A DNA stretch of 64,000 bases from Rhodoferax sp. OV413 (GCA_943330915.2 CALQJO020000008.1:1-64000); one strand, 5' to 3'. Shown: positions 25,569 to 35,189, counted from the first letter of the stretch. Numbers and translations: made by a program. The notes: generated by a model not told the origin, from the letters alone.

Positions 25569-27587
25569 TCAGTTTTTTCCTACCGTCAAATCCCTGGCCA
25601 CCACTGCATTGCCGGCGCGGTCAATGATGCTGCCGTCAGAGAAGGTCAGCGTGTAGCGGGCATTAACTGCTTGAGCAGTCCGGGCAGCGCTATAGTTACT
25701 GCCTTCGTACCACGAGTTCAGTGTCAACGATTTATCAATGATTTTCACTCGCTCGTCAGACAAATCAGGTAATCGGTCAACCTTAAACCGGTAATTTGCC
25801 TTTGTATCAAGGTCGGTCAGTATGATCTCACCCTGCCCCAACTGTATCGACTCATTAAAGTTCACACGCAGGTGCGGCAGTCCGTCCTGAACATACACTT
25901 GCACAGCAGCCGACGATGAATACGGCACCAGCGCAGGAGCTACCCTGTCAGACGGATCGTTGAGCGGCTCAAACGTCACACCGCCCTTAAAATAGGCCTG
26001 CCCGTCTTTTGTGTGGACTGCTCGGTACTGGACATACGTGCCATTGTACTTCTCTTGGTAGCGATGGCAGGTTTGAACCCGCCCAAATTCATCTTCGCAG
26101 GCAAAGTCACTCGCAGGACCGAGCTTTAACAGGTATTTTTTTGTCGGATCGGTGGCACCGTAAGTATCAGCCAACTCAGCCAGATCAGAGGTAATTGTTT
26201 GCTCCCCAAGCCAGCCCATTAGGTAGATTCGATTCCATATCGGATATTGATCGATGCGGCCCTGATTCATTACTGAATACGGGAAATAACTGCCGTCGAT
26301 AAATCGGTCATGCCCGCCTTGCCCCAGCGAGTGCACCGCTTCGTGGAGGGTTACCAAGGAATTGACAGCCACACTGCTTGGCTCAGACACTAGCCGGCCG
26401 GGGATTGTAGAACTGTAGTCGCTATAGAAGCAGCCCTTGTTTGGATTTGGCCCTCCAGCCCACCCATCTATTCGGGCGAAAGGCTCGCCACTGGCCGTTT
26501 TGATACCGATGTTCCAACATCTATTTGCAGCAGCAGACGTATTGTAGTTATCCTCACTTGAAAAGATGACTCCAAAAATGCGAAATTTATCCACATCCAA
26601 ATCGCTGGGCAATCGGGTGGCCGCCATGAAATTGCTTGCAGCACTCGCCCCGTAACGGAGCACTTTATTTGAAACCCATTGATATTCGGTCCTGCCCATG
26701 GCGGTACTGGCCCAGTTTGATGCGGGTTGTTTATTCTCCACCAGCCAGGCCCGCAGCGCAGTGAGCACGGCTTTTTCATGCTCGCTCGGATTTACCAGAA
26801 TTAAACCCCGCGCCTCGTCTCTTTCCCTGAAAGAGGCCCACGAACCGGTCCAGCCTGACAGTGCTGCGTCTATGACAGCGATGTTTTGGATTGCGGCGTA
26901 GTTATCTGCGCTGTTCAAGTCAACGCCGCCATCAAAAATACGATAGGAACCAACGGCGCCAAAACTCAGGGCGCGCAGCGCATTAGAGAAAACTTGTGCA
27001 TCGCTTTTGAAGGCGTTAACCGACCGGAACAGTGTGGAATCTGCGTAACCGCGCAGCACAAAAGCCACATCTGCGCGCTCTGGGACAATGCTCGAGTCAG
27101 TCAGCTCAAACTCGATGTTAACCGGATCAGTCAGCTGAAACGTCAGGTTATACGGGGTACCATTCACCATCACGACATCATCATAACGCCCGGTAGACAT
27201 ATCCACTGAGCCGCTGCAGCTGACGGCGCCGTCACGGTTTCTGGGCAGGTCTGAAGGCGCAATAATCGCCAAATCCAATAGCCGCGCAGTCACTTTAGTG
27301 GTTTGCCGGATGGCTAGTCTGGCCTGGTAGTACGTGACCTCGGCTGCGCCACTGCCGGATGAACGCCGGGCCATGGCCTGAGGATAGACTGCTATGCAGG
27401 CGCTCAGAACCGAACTGTCGCTGATAAACAGGCCCACGTTAGGGCCTAATCCGTACCCGGCAGGGGGCGTGGTTCCAAAGGAGGGCGTGGCGGCATTTAC
27501 ACTGTGCATGCCCGAAAAACTGATGGTGGCCGCCAATATGAGACGGGAGCAACGAGGCTGTAGAGACAACATTAAGGTAATCCTCAA
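25569..27587 (-). CDS. Secreted metallopeptidase-like protein, family not recognised
   Basis: A 672-residue protein with a signal peptide (cut near NA-ATP, about residue 32). Around residues 415-427 it has HEAVHSLGQGGHD. The HExxH plus a Gly and a third His is the zinc signature of metzincins, though the third His is one residue further out than the usual HExxHxxGxxH. A YSVMNQG about 20 residues later could be the Met-turn. The last 110 residues (FNESIQLGQGEIILTDLDT ... FSDGSIIDRAGNAV) look like an SbsA/SwmB-type Ig-like domain. Several cysteine pairs fit an exported protein. Enzyme activity is inferred from the motif only. It ends 31 nt after ppk on the same strand's upstream side, but no operon link is evident. 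Confidence 0.65.
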   Translation of the reverse strand: MRITLMLSLQPRCSRLILAATISFSGMHSVNAATPSFGTTPPAGYGLGPNVGLFISDSSVLSACIAVYPQAMARRSSGSGAAEVTYYQARLAIRQTTKVTARLLDLAIIAPSDLPRNRDGAVSCSGSVDMSTGRYDDVVMVNGTPYNLTFQLTDPVNIEFELTDSSIVPERADVAFVLRGYADSTLFRSVNAFKSDAQVFSNALRALSFGAVGSYRIFDGGVDLNSADNYAAIQNIAVIDAALSGWTGSWASFRERDEARGLILVNPSEHEKAVLTALRAWLVENKQPASNWASTAMGRTEYQWVSNKVLRYGASAASNFMAATRLPSDLDVDKFRIFGVIFSSEDNYNTSAAANRCWNIGIKTASGEPFARIDGWAGGPNPNKGCFYSDYSSTIPGRLVSEPSSVAVNSLVTLHEAVHSLGQGGHDRFIDGSYFPYSVMNQGRIDQYPIWNRIYLMGWLGEQTITSDLAELADTYGATDPTKKYLLKLGPASDFACEDEFGRVQTCHRYQEKYNGTYVQYRAVHTKDGQAYFKGGVTFEPLNDPSDRVAPALVPYSSSAAVQVYVQDGLPHLRVNFNESIQLGQGEIILTDLDTKANYRFKVDRLPDLSDERVKIIDKSLTLNSWYEGSNYSAARTAQAVNARYTLTFSDGSIIDRAGNAVVARDLTVGKN

Positions 27588-27618
27588 ACCAGTTCATTTT
27601 ACTTAACTTTACATAACT

Positions 27619-29748
27619 TTACTCCAACTCCAACTGCTGCGGCAACAACTGGTTCTGTCTGGCAAAAAACTCGTAAATGCTTTGCTGGGAGCGGATGTTT
27701 CGCTTGTTGCCACGATTGACGTAAGCATTGCTTTGTGTGGCATCCACAACCCGTGCCTTCACATTGTCGCGCCACTGAATATCCAGCGTTGCCAGCACCG
27801 TTTGTTTGATGCGGGCGTTCAGAATCGGCACACCGACTTCCACGCGCTGGTCGATATTGCGGGTCATCCAGTCGGCCGATGAGACGTACACATCAGTATC
27901 ACCGCCGTTGTGAAATACGTAAATGCGGGCATGCTCCAGAAAGCGGTCCAGAATGCTGATGATCTTGATATTCTGGCTCTTGCCTTCAATGCCAGGCACC
28001 AGCGAGCACATGCCACGGATAATCATCCGGATCTTCACGCCGGCCTGACTGGCTTTGTACAGTAACTGTACGATGTCCTCATCCACCAGATTATTAACCT
28101 TTAGAAATATCTCGGCCTTGCGACCACTGACAGCAAAATCGATTTCGCGCTGGATCAGCTTCTTTAATTTGGGGCGGCTCCAGGTCGGAGACACAATCAG
28201 ATGCTTGAACACAAAAGGCCGATAGGAATACTGGATAAATTCAAACACCTGTTCAATTTCCGCAGTGATCTCCGGGTGACAGGTGAACAGACTCATGTCG
28301 GTATAAATGCGCGCGGTTTTTTCGTTGAAGTTGCCACTGCCGATATGGCCGTAGCGCACCGGCTCGCCCTTTTCAATGCGGGTGATCAGGCAGATCTTGG
28401 AGTGGATTTTTAAGGTGGTCTGACCAAAGATGACTTCGATGCCGGCATCGGTCATTTTTCTGGCCCAGCTGATGTTGTTCTCTTCATCAAAGCGCGCTTT
28501 CAGCTCCAGCACCACGGTGACATTTTTACCATTACGCACAGCATCCAGCAGGGCGTGGATAACCCTGGACTGGCGCGCGACCCGGTACAGGGAAATCCTG
28601 ATATGGGTGACCTTGGGATCAAACGACGCCTGGCGCACCCACTCGGTAAAGTAACCAAAGCTGTGATAGGGGTAGTACAGCAGGATGTCGCTGTGACGGA
28701 TGGCATCAAAGGTGGTCGGGTGCTGTTCAAAATCCGGGCTGGGCAAGGGCGGCAATGGCGAGAATTCCATGTGCTGACGGCCGAGATTGGGGAACCCGAT
28801 AAAGTCTTTAAAATTGCGGTAGCGAGTGCCAGCAATCAGCGTGTCCATGGAGCTGGTACCCAGTTGCCGGGTGAGTACCGTCAACATCTGTTCGGGCATG
28901 GCAGCGTCGTACACCAGCCGCGTTGGCTCGGACTTAAGCCGTTGCTGAATACCCTTGGACATCTTGTCGATCAGGCTTTGATCCAGAGTGTCGCTGATGT
29001 TGTATTCCGCATCGCGAGTCAGTTTTAATGAAAACGCGCAAATGCTGTCAAAATCGAAAAACCCCTGAAACAAATCCGCAATACAATGAGTAATCATGTC
29101 GTCCAGCAGCAGGATCTGCCGGCGGTAATGACCATTTTTTTTGCGGGTATTCAACTGCAAGGGCAACTCAATAAAGCGCGACACTTCATTGGTTGGCACC
29201 TGCACAATGGCGTATTCGGGTTTATGAACCCCTGACATTTCCACCATCAGGTAGGTGGTGTTGTCATCGAGAATCTTCGCCAGCGACGCATCCGCCTGGG
29301 ACAGAATGATCGGCGAAATGTGTTTTTTGACTTCGGCATTGAAGTAATTGCGCACCCATTCCGATTGCAGTTCAGTCAACTTGCTGTCATCGATCAACTC
29401 GATGTTGTGCTTGCGCAGTTCCAGCTGAATGTCCAGATAGATCTTGTGGAACTGCTGGCCCAGCATCAGTACCTGATGCTGAATCTCGGCAAGCAGTTGC
29501 TCGGTATCTTCATGCGCATCAGACTGATACTTCTTCAACAGGATGCGCCGTTTCACATCGGCGACGCGTACCCTGAAAAATTCATCCATATTGTTGGAAT
29601 AGATGCCGAGAAAGCGCAGCCGCTCGATGGGCGGATTGCGGATATCGGCCGCTTCCTGCAACACGCGGCCGTTAAAGGCCAGCCAGCTCAGTTCCCGCGG
29701 AAACATCGGATAGTCGTGGGACGATGCGTGGGTGAAAGAGAGTTCCAT
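27619..29748 (-). CDS. ppk1: Polyphosphate kinase 1
   Basis: PPK1 makes polyphosphate from ATP at the inner membrane. The 709-residue protein has the N-domain opening PRELSWLAFNGRVLQEA and FLGIYSNNMDEFFRVRVADVKRR, and the two phospholipase-D-like C-domains with the autophosphorylated His in LKIHSKICLI, the adjoining GHIGSGNFNEKTARIYTDMSL and the later YVSSADWMTRNIDQRVEVGVPI. Length is typical. The ATG has AGGA about 8 nt upstream. A Pho-box-like array lies 38 nt upstream, consistent with induction on phosphate starvation as known for ppk in other proteobacteria. Confidence 0.96.
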   Translation of the reverse strand: MELSFTHASSHDYPMFPRELSWLAFNGRVLQEAADIRNPPIERLRFLGIYSNNMDEFFRVRVADVKRRILLKKYQSDAHEDTEQLLAEIQHQVLMLGQQFHKIYLDIQLELRKHNIELIDDSKLTELQSEWVRNYFNAEVKKHISPIILSQADASLAKILDDNTTYLMVEMSGVHKPEYAIVQVPTNEVSRFIELPLQLNTRKKNGHYRRQILLLDDMITHCIADLFQGFFDFDSICAFSLKLTRDAEYNISDTLDQSLIDKMSKGIQQRLKSEPTRLVYDAAMPEQMLTVLTRQLGTSSMDTLIAGTRYRNFKDFIGFPNLGRQHMEFSPLPPLPSPDFEQHPTTFDAIRHSDILLYYPYHSFGYFTEWVRQASFDPKVTHIRISLYRVARQSRVIHALLDAVRNGKNVTVVLELKARFDEENNISWARKMTDAGIEVIFGQTTLKIHSKICLITRIEKGEPVRYGHIGSGNFNEKTARIYTDMSLFTCHPEITAEIEQVFEFIQYSYRPFVFKHLIVSPTWSRPKLKKLIQREIDFAVSGRKAEIFLKVNNLVDEDIVQLLYKASQAGVKIRMIIRGMCSLVPGIEGKSQNIKIISILDRFLEHARIYVFHNGGDTDVYVSSADWMTRNIDQRVEVGVPILNARIKQTVLATLDIQWRDNVKARVVDATQSNAYVNRGNKRNIRSQQSIYEFFARQNQLLPQQLELE

Positions 29749-29785
29749 ATTTTTTTCCTACTGGTTGCGACCTACGACCAAACCT

Positions 29786-29814
29786 ATGTCAGCTTCATGA
29801 CACGGCAAAGACAT
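29786..29814 (-). promoter_or_regulatory. Pho-box-like array upstream of ppk1
   Basis: On the minus strand three 7-bp half-sites follow each other at 11-bp steps: ATGTCTT, GTGTCAT and CTGACAT, compared with the PhoB half-site CTGTCAT and its 4-bp AT-rich spacers. The last two form an 18-bp box with two mismatches in the half-sites. It ends 38 nt before the ppk1 ATG. The -10 at the expected distance (TAGGTC) is weak, which would fit activator dependence. PhoB control is inferred. Confidence 0.6.
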
Positions 29815-29974
29815 AAACTGCTTACTGGTGCTTTTTATGTCGGACAACCGATCAGGGAACAAAGCACATTCGTGCCTGTGAAGATTATCAAGGGTGCAAA
29901 CAATACACCATCATGCAGTCGACCGTTGGTTGACGAATCTGTACACTCGAAAAAAACAAATCAGGAGATTCACC

Positions 29975-30988
29975 TTGAAGCCATGGTACTCCGCAGGTCG
30001 TTTAAGCATTCCATTACTGGCCGTCGTATCTGCAGCTCTTGTTGCTGCCACTCAGTTACCTGCTCAAAACCCAGGCCCTGCTACCCGAAATGAATTCGGC
30101 CAGCCCGACATGCAGGGCTACTGGAGCTTTGCAGCGTTGACACCGCTGCAGCGCCCGGAAAACATGGCCGACAAAGCGTTCATGACCCGTGAAGAGGCCA
30201 CTGCTTTTGAGCAAAGTGTGCTGAATAATCGGGCGGCCAGCTTTGAACGCGAACCCAATGGTCTGGACATTGGTTACAACGATTTCTGGGATGAATGGGG
30301 AGATGGTGTGGGTGACAACCTGCGCACCTCCATCATTGTCAGCCCAGCCAATGGTCGTATTCCCGCACTCAGTGAAGGCGCCGTTCTGCAGCGCAGCTCC
30401 GCCAGTGCCGATGTGCTCAGTGAGCGACCGGCGCGCTTTTTGTTAGGCGGTATCAGCAAAGATAATCCTGAGGATCGCGGCCTGTCCGAGCGCTGCCTGG
30501 TGGGTTTTAACACCGGGCCGCCCATGTTGCCGAGCAAGTACAACAATAATATGCAGTTGCTGCAATTCAGCGATCACGTGGTGGTGGTCACGGAAATGAT
30601 CCACGACGCGCGCATTGTTCCGCTGGATGGTCGCCCGCATCTGCATCCGGCCATCACCCAGTGGGCGGGCAACTCCCGCGGACATTGGGAGGGCGATACG
30701 CTGGTGATACACACCCGACATTTCACCGATAAGATCGCCAGTCTGTCGCAGCCTTACGCGGCCTGGGGGTCTGCCAAAGACATGCACCTGGAGGAGCGCT
30801 TTAGCCTGAACGAAAACGGCTCCCTGGTGTATGAATTTACCATCAACGATCCGGCAACGTTTGTTGAGCCCATCAAGGGCGTCATGCACATGCGCCGGTC
30901 ACCGGACCGCGTTTATGAATACGCCTGTCACGAGGGCAATTACGCCATGCCCGGCATTCTGGCGGGGGCGCGCCGGGCTGATGCGTGA
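29975..30988 (+). CDS. Secreted protein of unknown function
   Basis: The start is a TTG at 29975 with a perfect AGGAG 7 nt upstream; it gives MKPWYSAGRLSIPLLAVVSAALVAATQLPAQ, a good signal peptide. Earlier in-frame ATGs lack a ribosome site. The mature 310 residues begin RNEFGQPDMQGYWSFAALTPLQRPE, a pattern I associate with a family of uncharacterised secreted proteins in marine gammaproteobacteria, and contain GHWEGDTLVIHTRHF and a C-terminal YACHEGNYAMPGIL. No catalytic motif is recognised. It is divergent from ppk1. Confidence 0.75.
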   Translation: MKPWYSAGRLSIPLLAVVSAALVAATQLPAQNPGPATRNEFGQPDMQGYWSFAALTPLQRPENMADKAFMTREEATAFEQSVLNNRAASFEREPNGLDIGYNDFWDEWGDGVGDNLRTSIIVSPANGRIPALSEGAVLQRSSASADVLSERPARFLLGGISKDNPEDRGLSERCLVGFNTGPPMLPSKYNNNMQLLQFSDHVVVVTEMIHDARIVPLDGRPHLHPAITQWAGNSRGHWEGDTLVIHTRHFTDKIASLSQPYAAWGSAKDMHLEERFSLNENGSLVYEFTINDPATFVEPIKGVMHMRRSPDRVYEYACHEGNYAMPGILAGARRADA

Positions 30989-31091
30989 ACCGGGCAGCGC
31001 TACGCGCATGGCGGCAAGGCAATACTTCTATGCGCTTGGTTTTAGGCCCAACGTGGCGGTGGCATTGTTACCGGCTTGGTGCTAGCCACTG

Positions 31092-32288
31092 CTACGCTGA
31101 CATCGGAGCAAACTCAATGGTTCCGCGTTGTTTGTGCTTGGCAGCATACATAGCGTGATCTGCATCGCGCAGCAAGACCTCGCGGCCCTGGCCAGGATGG
31201 CTGAACACTTTGACACCCAGGGTACCTGTGCTGAGGTGAGTAATCGTGAACTCTGCATTCCGGACTGAATCTATGATTGTCAACGGGTAAGGCTCAGCTA
31301 ACGTCGCCTGAATCTTTTGCGCAACAGACTCGGCTTTATTCATGGCCACATCAACGTCAGCACCAAGTGCTGGCAGCAGCACCACAAACTCATCACCACC
31401 CAGACGGGCAACCATGTCGGTCTCACCAACACAGGTGAGCAACCTTTCTGCAACTAGCTTGAGCAGATTATCGCCGGCCGCGTGACCATACGAGTCGTTC
31501 AGCACCTTAAAATTATCGAGATCCATCATTACCACTGCGCCGAACTCGCTGATTTTTCTGTTGGTTGTCAATTCGCTGATGCGCTCGTACAGCTTCCTGC
31601 GATTTGGCAGCCCGGTCAGGTCGTCTCTACGCGCTATCGAATTTATAGCCTCCTCGGCCTGTTCTTTCTGCATCAACACAAGCGCCAGCGCTGTGAGAAT
31701 GCTAACAACGGCAATAGCCAGAAAGGTATAGGCCTGTAATGGCCCGGCGCTGTTGAAACTCTCTATCTTTCCAAAATCCAGAATCGTAGCGATAGGCCTG
31801 GTCAGGCTGATAGGAATACTGAAGGCAAAGCAGGCCGCCAGAATCATTTTCCCGCGTCCTACAAGCTGCGCACGGTGATAAATGGTGATCCACAACAGGA
31901 TGAGAACCTGAAAGAAAAAAATCAGGCCGCCCGCAATAATCCGGCCACTCAGTTGATCAAAAAATACAAAAAACGCCAGGGCAACCAGGAAAATGGGTGA
32001 CCAGACCAAAAGAGGATTCATGCGTTGGTGCAAAAAATTTAACAAGCCAACAGCAAGCAAAGTGAACATGCATGCAACAAGCACATTCCCAAACCAGATC
32101 GACAGACTGTCGGGAATGACTCCGCGCAGAAAAATAAGCATAAAACCAATGCCCTGACAGGCATAGGCGGCTGACCAGATTAACAGGTTGTTGTCGACAC
32201 CTTTACCTACAATTGCAAGCATCAGCGAGATGGAGAGACCAACCAACATCAGCACAAAAAACAGCGTTGTTATGTCAACTGTTGGCAT
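31092..32288 (-). CDS. Membrane-bound GGDEF diguanylate cyclase
   Basis: A likely c-di-GMP synthase. The first about 210 residues form six or seven membrane spans with no recognised sensory domain; then comes DDLTGLPNRRKLYERI, MDLDNFKVLNDSYGHAAGD and an intact active site GGDEF. No RxxD-type inhibitory site is visible before GGDEF (the residues there are MVARL). No EAL domain. It could tune the FleQ-like/flagellar and surface programme, but that link is inference. Confidence 0.9.
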   Translation of the reverse strand: MPTVDITTLFFVLMLVGLSISLMLAIVGKGVDNNLLIWSAAYACQGIGFMLIFLRGVIPDSLSIWFGNVLVACMFTLLAVGLLNFLHQRMNPLLVWSPIFLVALAFFVFFDQLSGRIIAGGLIFFFQVLILLWITIYHRAQLVGRGKMILAACFAFSIPISLTRPIATILDFGKIESFNSAGPLQAYTFLAIAVVSILTALALVLMQKEQAEEAINSIARRDDLTGLPNRRKLYERISELTTNRKISEFGAVVMMDLDNFKVLNDSYGHAAGDNLLKLVAERLLTCVGETDMVARLGGDEFVVLLPALGADVDVAMNKAESVAQKIQATLAEPYPLTIIDSVRNAEFTITHLSTGTLGVKVFSHPGQGREVLLRDADHAMYAAKHKQRGTIEFAPMSA

Positions 32289-32375
32289 TTTGATAAGTGA
32301 CCCTGGTTGATTTCAATCGGAACGAGTCGTGTGAGGGAACATGCTACACCTCGCCCCACGTCCCGGCCTTACTAA

Positions 32376-32412
32376 AAAAAAGGGCAAGAGATTTTCTCTC
32401 TTGCCCTTTTTT
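32376..32412 (-). terminator. Bidirectional Rho-independent terminator
   Basis: An 11-bp perfect stem (32381-32391 with 32397-32407) with a 5-nt loop, flanked by an A-run on one side and a T-run on the other, lies 15 nt after the stop of the copper monooxygenase-like gene. It separates it from the GGDEF gene on the same strand. Confidence 0.92.
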
Positions 32413-32427
32413 CAGCGTGCTGCGGTA

Positions 32428-34194
32428 TCAGTTTGCGCTGACTTCCGTACCTGATTTGACTTCTTTCCAGTAAACCTGGCCGAAGAACATTTCATCCCAG
32501 CTCTGCTGGCCCCAGGGCACAACACGTGATGGATCTGGGTTGGCTTTGTTCTGCTCAGAGTTATCAAACGCACCGGTCACCACAATGCGGGTCCCAGCAG
32601 GCACAAACTTCGGCTCAACCAGTTGATATTCCATCTGCCAGTTGTAGTTGTATTGAGCAACGTTCAACAGACGCTCAACAGTACCATCCGGGTAATGTGC
32701 ATCCCAGGTCATACGCTTGCCGCGGAAGTGCATGTGCGGCGTAAATGCCATGATTTCCGAATCATTCGGGACAGTGACAAACGCTGTCTGCTCAAAATCC
32801 GGGTCGTAGGCAGGGATGTCAGTCCAGGTTTGCGGGAATATACAGGCACAATCACCCTGACGGCGCTCGGTCGGAATCTGATCATCCGGGTAGAACCAGA
32901 TGCCGATTTCGCTTTCATCGACAGTCTCACGACCGGTTGTGGTGTAGTGAAGGTTCAATGCCAGTTGGGTGCCAGCGCGCAGCACGCCACCGGTATTGGG
33001 TTCTTCCACGTGTGGATCAGCACCAGGAATATAAGGCGTTATATAGGCCTGATCGGGATCACTGAAACGGGTAATCAAGCCCTGTGAAGGACGCTTGCCC
33101 GGCTCAATAAACGCATTCAAGGTATGGTGCAATACGGTACGGTCACCGGGGACATACTGGCTGGCACGAACCCAACGATCACGGTCCAGACCTTCCAACG
33201 GTACAACAACATCGATGTAGTCCAACACGCCTGTAGCAGGGATGCTTTGAGCCGGTATTTTGACGATCAGATCAGGCTCGCCAAACGCCCACTTATCCTG
33301 TGACCAGGTCAGTTCAGCCAGCGGGTCGGTATCACCATCTTTTACAGAACCGGCAGCGATCCACTGCAGAACTTTCTGCTGCTCATCGGGAGACAGGGTG
33401 TAATGGTTTCTGAACTCGCCGATGTGCGGGTCAATCTGACCTGGCGGCATACGCTTGGTCATCAGAACTTCGCGGATCATCGGTGACCAGCCCTGCGCCA
33501 TGGCGTGGCTGTTTAATGCAAATGGAGCGATACCACCATCGCGGTGACAGGTAGCGCAATTCTCGGCCAGCACCGGGGCAACGTCCTTACTGTAAGAAAC
33601 GCCTGCTTGCAGCAGTTGGTCACGGGCGGAGTAAGTCACTGCAGTACCTTGCGCGGCAACCACAGCATTAGGAACGGCATTGCCCGACGTTACAGCAGCC
33701 AGAGCATCAGCGAATGACTGATCAGCCGGACCACGGTAAAGCAAGCGGAATGATTTGGGGTCGTACAGGAACGCTTCACCGGTTTTATCAATCCCAAGCG
33801 CTTCGGAAACAATCTGCGCGTCGTCGATCAGAACGGGAATATCGATACCCAGACGCTCGGTTTCGGCTTTAACTGTTGCACGCTGCTCGCCCAGCGGATT
33901 GATCATCATGAAGACGATTTCCTGGGAGGCATACTGCTCTTTCATGGCATTGAAAGATTGCAGAGCGCTTTGAGTGGCTGTATCGCCACTGGCCTGAACC
34001 AGAAATGCGATCGCCTTGTTGTTGTCGTACCAGGCCATGTGATGGAACAGGCCATCTTGATCCAGCAGTGCAAAGTCACCAACACGTTCCTGAGCAACAC
34101 CTTGAGCAGCACTCAGAGCAAATGCCAGCGCAGTCACGCTGGCAAGCACCGTTTTCCTGCCGTTAAACTGCAAATCTTTGAACAACTTACGCAT
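32428..34194 (-). CDS. Redoxin-cytochrome-copper monooxygenase fusion, exported
   Basis: A 588-residue periplasmic protein in three parts. Residues 1-34 are a signal peptide. About 38-190 is a thioredoxin/peroxiredoxin-like fold, but the usual redox Cys pair is absent. Residues 205-290 hold one c-type haem site, CATCH (213-217), and an MPP turn (249-251) that could supply the axial Met. The C-terminal half resembles the copper type II ascorbate-dependent monooxygenases (PHM/DBM): HH at 356-357, LHY with His 416, HMH at 487-489 and DEM with Met 569 correspond to the two copper sites. Its start is fixed by GGAGGT before the ATG at 34194. Substrate unknown. It ends at a strong terminator and stands alone. 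Confidence 0.78.
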   Translation of the reverse strand: MRKLFKDLQFNGRKTVLASVTALAFALSAAQGVAQERVGDFALLDQDGLFHHMAWYDNNKAIAFLVQASGDTATQSALQSFNAMKEQYASQEIVFMMINPLGEQRATVKAETERLGIDIPVLIDDAQIVSEALGIDKTGEAFLYDPKSFRLLYRGPADQSFADALAAVTSGNAVPNAVVAAQGTAVTYSARDQLLQAGVSYSKDVAPVLAENCATCHRDGGIAPFALNSHAMAQGWSPMIREVLMTKRMPPGQIDPHIGEFRNHYTLSPDEQQKVLQWIAAGSVKDGDTDPLAELTWSQDKWAFGEPDLIVKIPAQSIPATGVLDYIDVVVPLEGLDRDRWVRASQYVPGDRTVLHHTLNAFIEPGKRPSQGLITRFSDPDQAYITPYIPGADPHVEEPNTGGVLRAGTQLALNLHYTTTGRETVDESEIGIWFYPDDQIPTERRQGDCACIFPQTWTDIPAYDPDFEQTAFVTVPNDSEIMAFTPHMHFRGKRMTWDAHYPDGTVERLLNVAQYNYNWQMEYQLVEPKFVPAGTRIVVTGAFDNSEQNKANPDPSRVVPWGQQSWDEMFFGQVYWKEVKSGTEVSAN

Positions 34195-34359
34195 ATCTAC
34201 CTCCAGCATCAAAGCCAGCAACTAATTTTAATTAACAGTCTCGGGGAAATTGCGCGTGATGGGCTAGTTTCAGCGTAACTGAACTCATTCATGGTTTTCC
34301 CCGGATGTGCGCCGAGGCTAACACCGAGCCTTTTAAAGCGCAATCAGTCATAAGTCATG

Positions 34360-34530
34360 CTACCGGCGGCACTTGTCCGAGCAATACAACACCTGATCCC
34401 AGTTTTTTGCCCAGGATTTGCGCCAGGTCATCTCGCGCCCGCAGGTCTTGCACAACTTGCTGGGCAGGTGTTGTTTGTTGCCTTTGAAGCCGCATTTAGC
34501 CAAGGGTTGGGAGCGAGATTTAGAGACCAT
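34360..34530 (-). CDS. DUF2256 small zinc-binding-like protein
   Basis: A 56-residue basic protein with the DUF2256 pattern: KGNKQHLPSKLCKTCGREMTWRKSWAKNWDQVLYCSDKCRR. The CxxC and CxxxC pairs probably bind one zinc. Function is unknown. The ATG at 34530 overlaps the end of the broken SGNH hydrolase gene by 11 nt; eight further in-frame codons upstream lack a better start. Confidence 0.85.
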   Translation of the reverse strand: MVSKSRSQPLAKCGFKGNKQHLPSKLCKTCGREMTWRKSWAKNWDQVLYCSDKCRR

Positions 34531-35189
34531 GTGCAGCGACAGTCTCTGCCGCAATGCCCTGCAGGAACTGTGTTATGTCCGAGGGGATGCGTCCGTAATA
34601 GTCATATTGCAAACCCTCCAGACTGCCACCGTACAGTGTCAGGTACACCACGCACGCAGCCAGGTAAGTGCCATACAAGGAAGGATGAGAGCCATCAAAT
34701 TCCATATGCAGCTGCGATTTCAGCCTGCTGGCCATCTTCTACCCGTGCATGCGGCGCGACATAGGCCTGAGTCATAAATAGCGCCGTTTGCGCGCCATGG
34801 CGTTTTATCAAGCCATCAAACTCAGTGACGGTTTCAACAAACCCCGCCCGCCGTCGTGCTGACAAGGGCTCTGCACTGCCACCTTGCAACACCACCCACT
34901 CAAACGGCTCGTCAACACCGATACGTCCAGGCGTCAGCAAGTGTTCGATAGGGTGATGGTCAAGCGAGGCACCGCCAATCGTTGAGGACTTGTAATCCAA
35001 CTTGTCGAGCAAATCTGGCTGCAGCTCCTCAGCAATGCGTCCGACATGATTGTGCAAGCTGTCGTTGTAGTAGAGATAACTGTTGCCAACAAACAGAATG
35101 CGCAGTGGTTGATCTGGCTGTACAGGCAGACTTGCGATCAATAACAGCCATAAATACAGCCTCACATTCCACCGCGCATTACTCTTCAT
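34520..35189 (-). pseudogene. Broken SGNH/DUF4886-type hydrolase
   Basis: The 5' part (35189 to about 34700) starts with GAGGAG before the ATG and encodes a signal-like segment then LRILFVGNSYLYYNDSLHNHV, the nucleophile block of SGNH hydrolases. It continues to AEIAAAYGI and stops at 34695. The C-terminal block EFDGSHPSLYGTYLAACVVYLTLYGG, with the catalytic Asp-His context DGSH, continues in another frame to 34520. Relatives have several dozen residues between these blocks, so an internal deletion with a frameshift has removed them. The junction lies in about GCTGCATATGGAATTT, which still reads sensibly in both frames. It follows a TonB receptor by 13 nt and was probably its partner hydrolase. 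Confidence 0.78.

Noticed and set aside
34222-34359. A terminator-like AGGCT/AGCCT hairpin
   Set aside because: The stem is only five pairs and its short T-run is on the + strand, where no gene ends.
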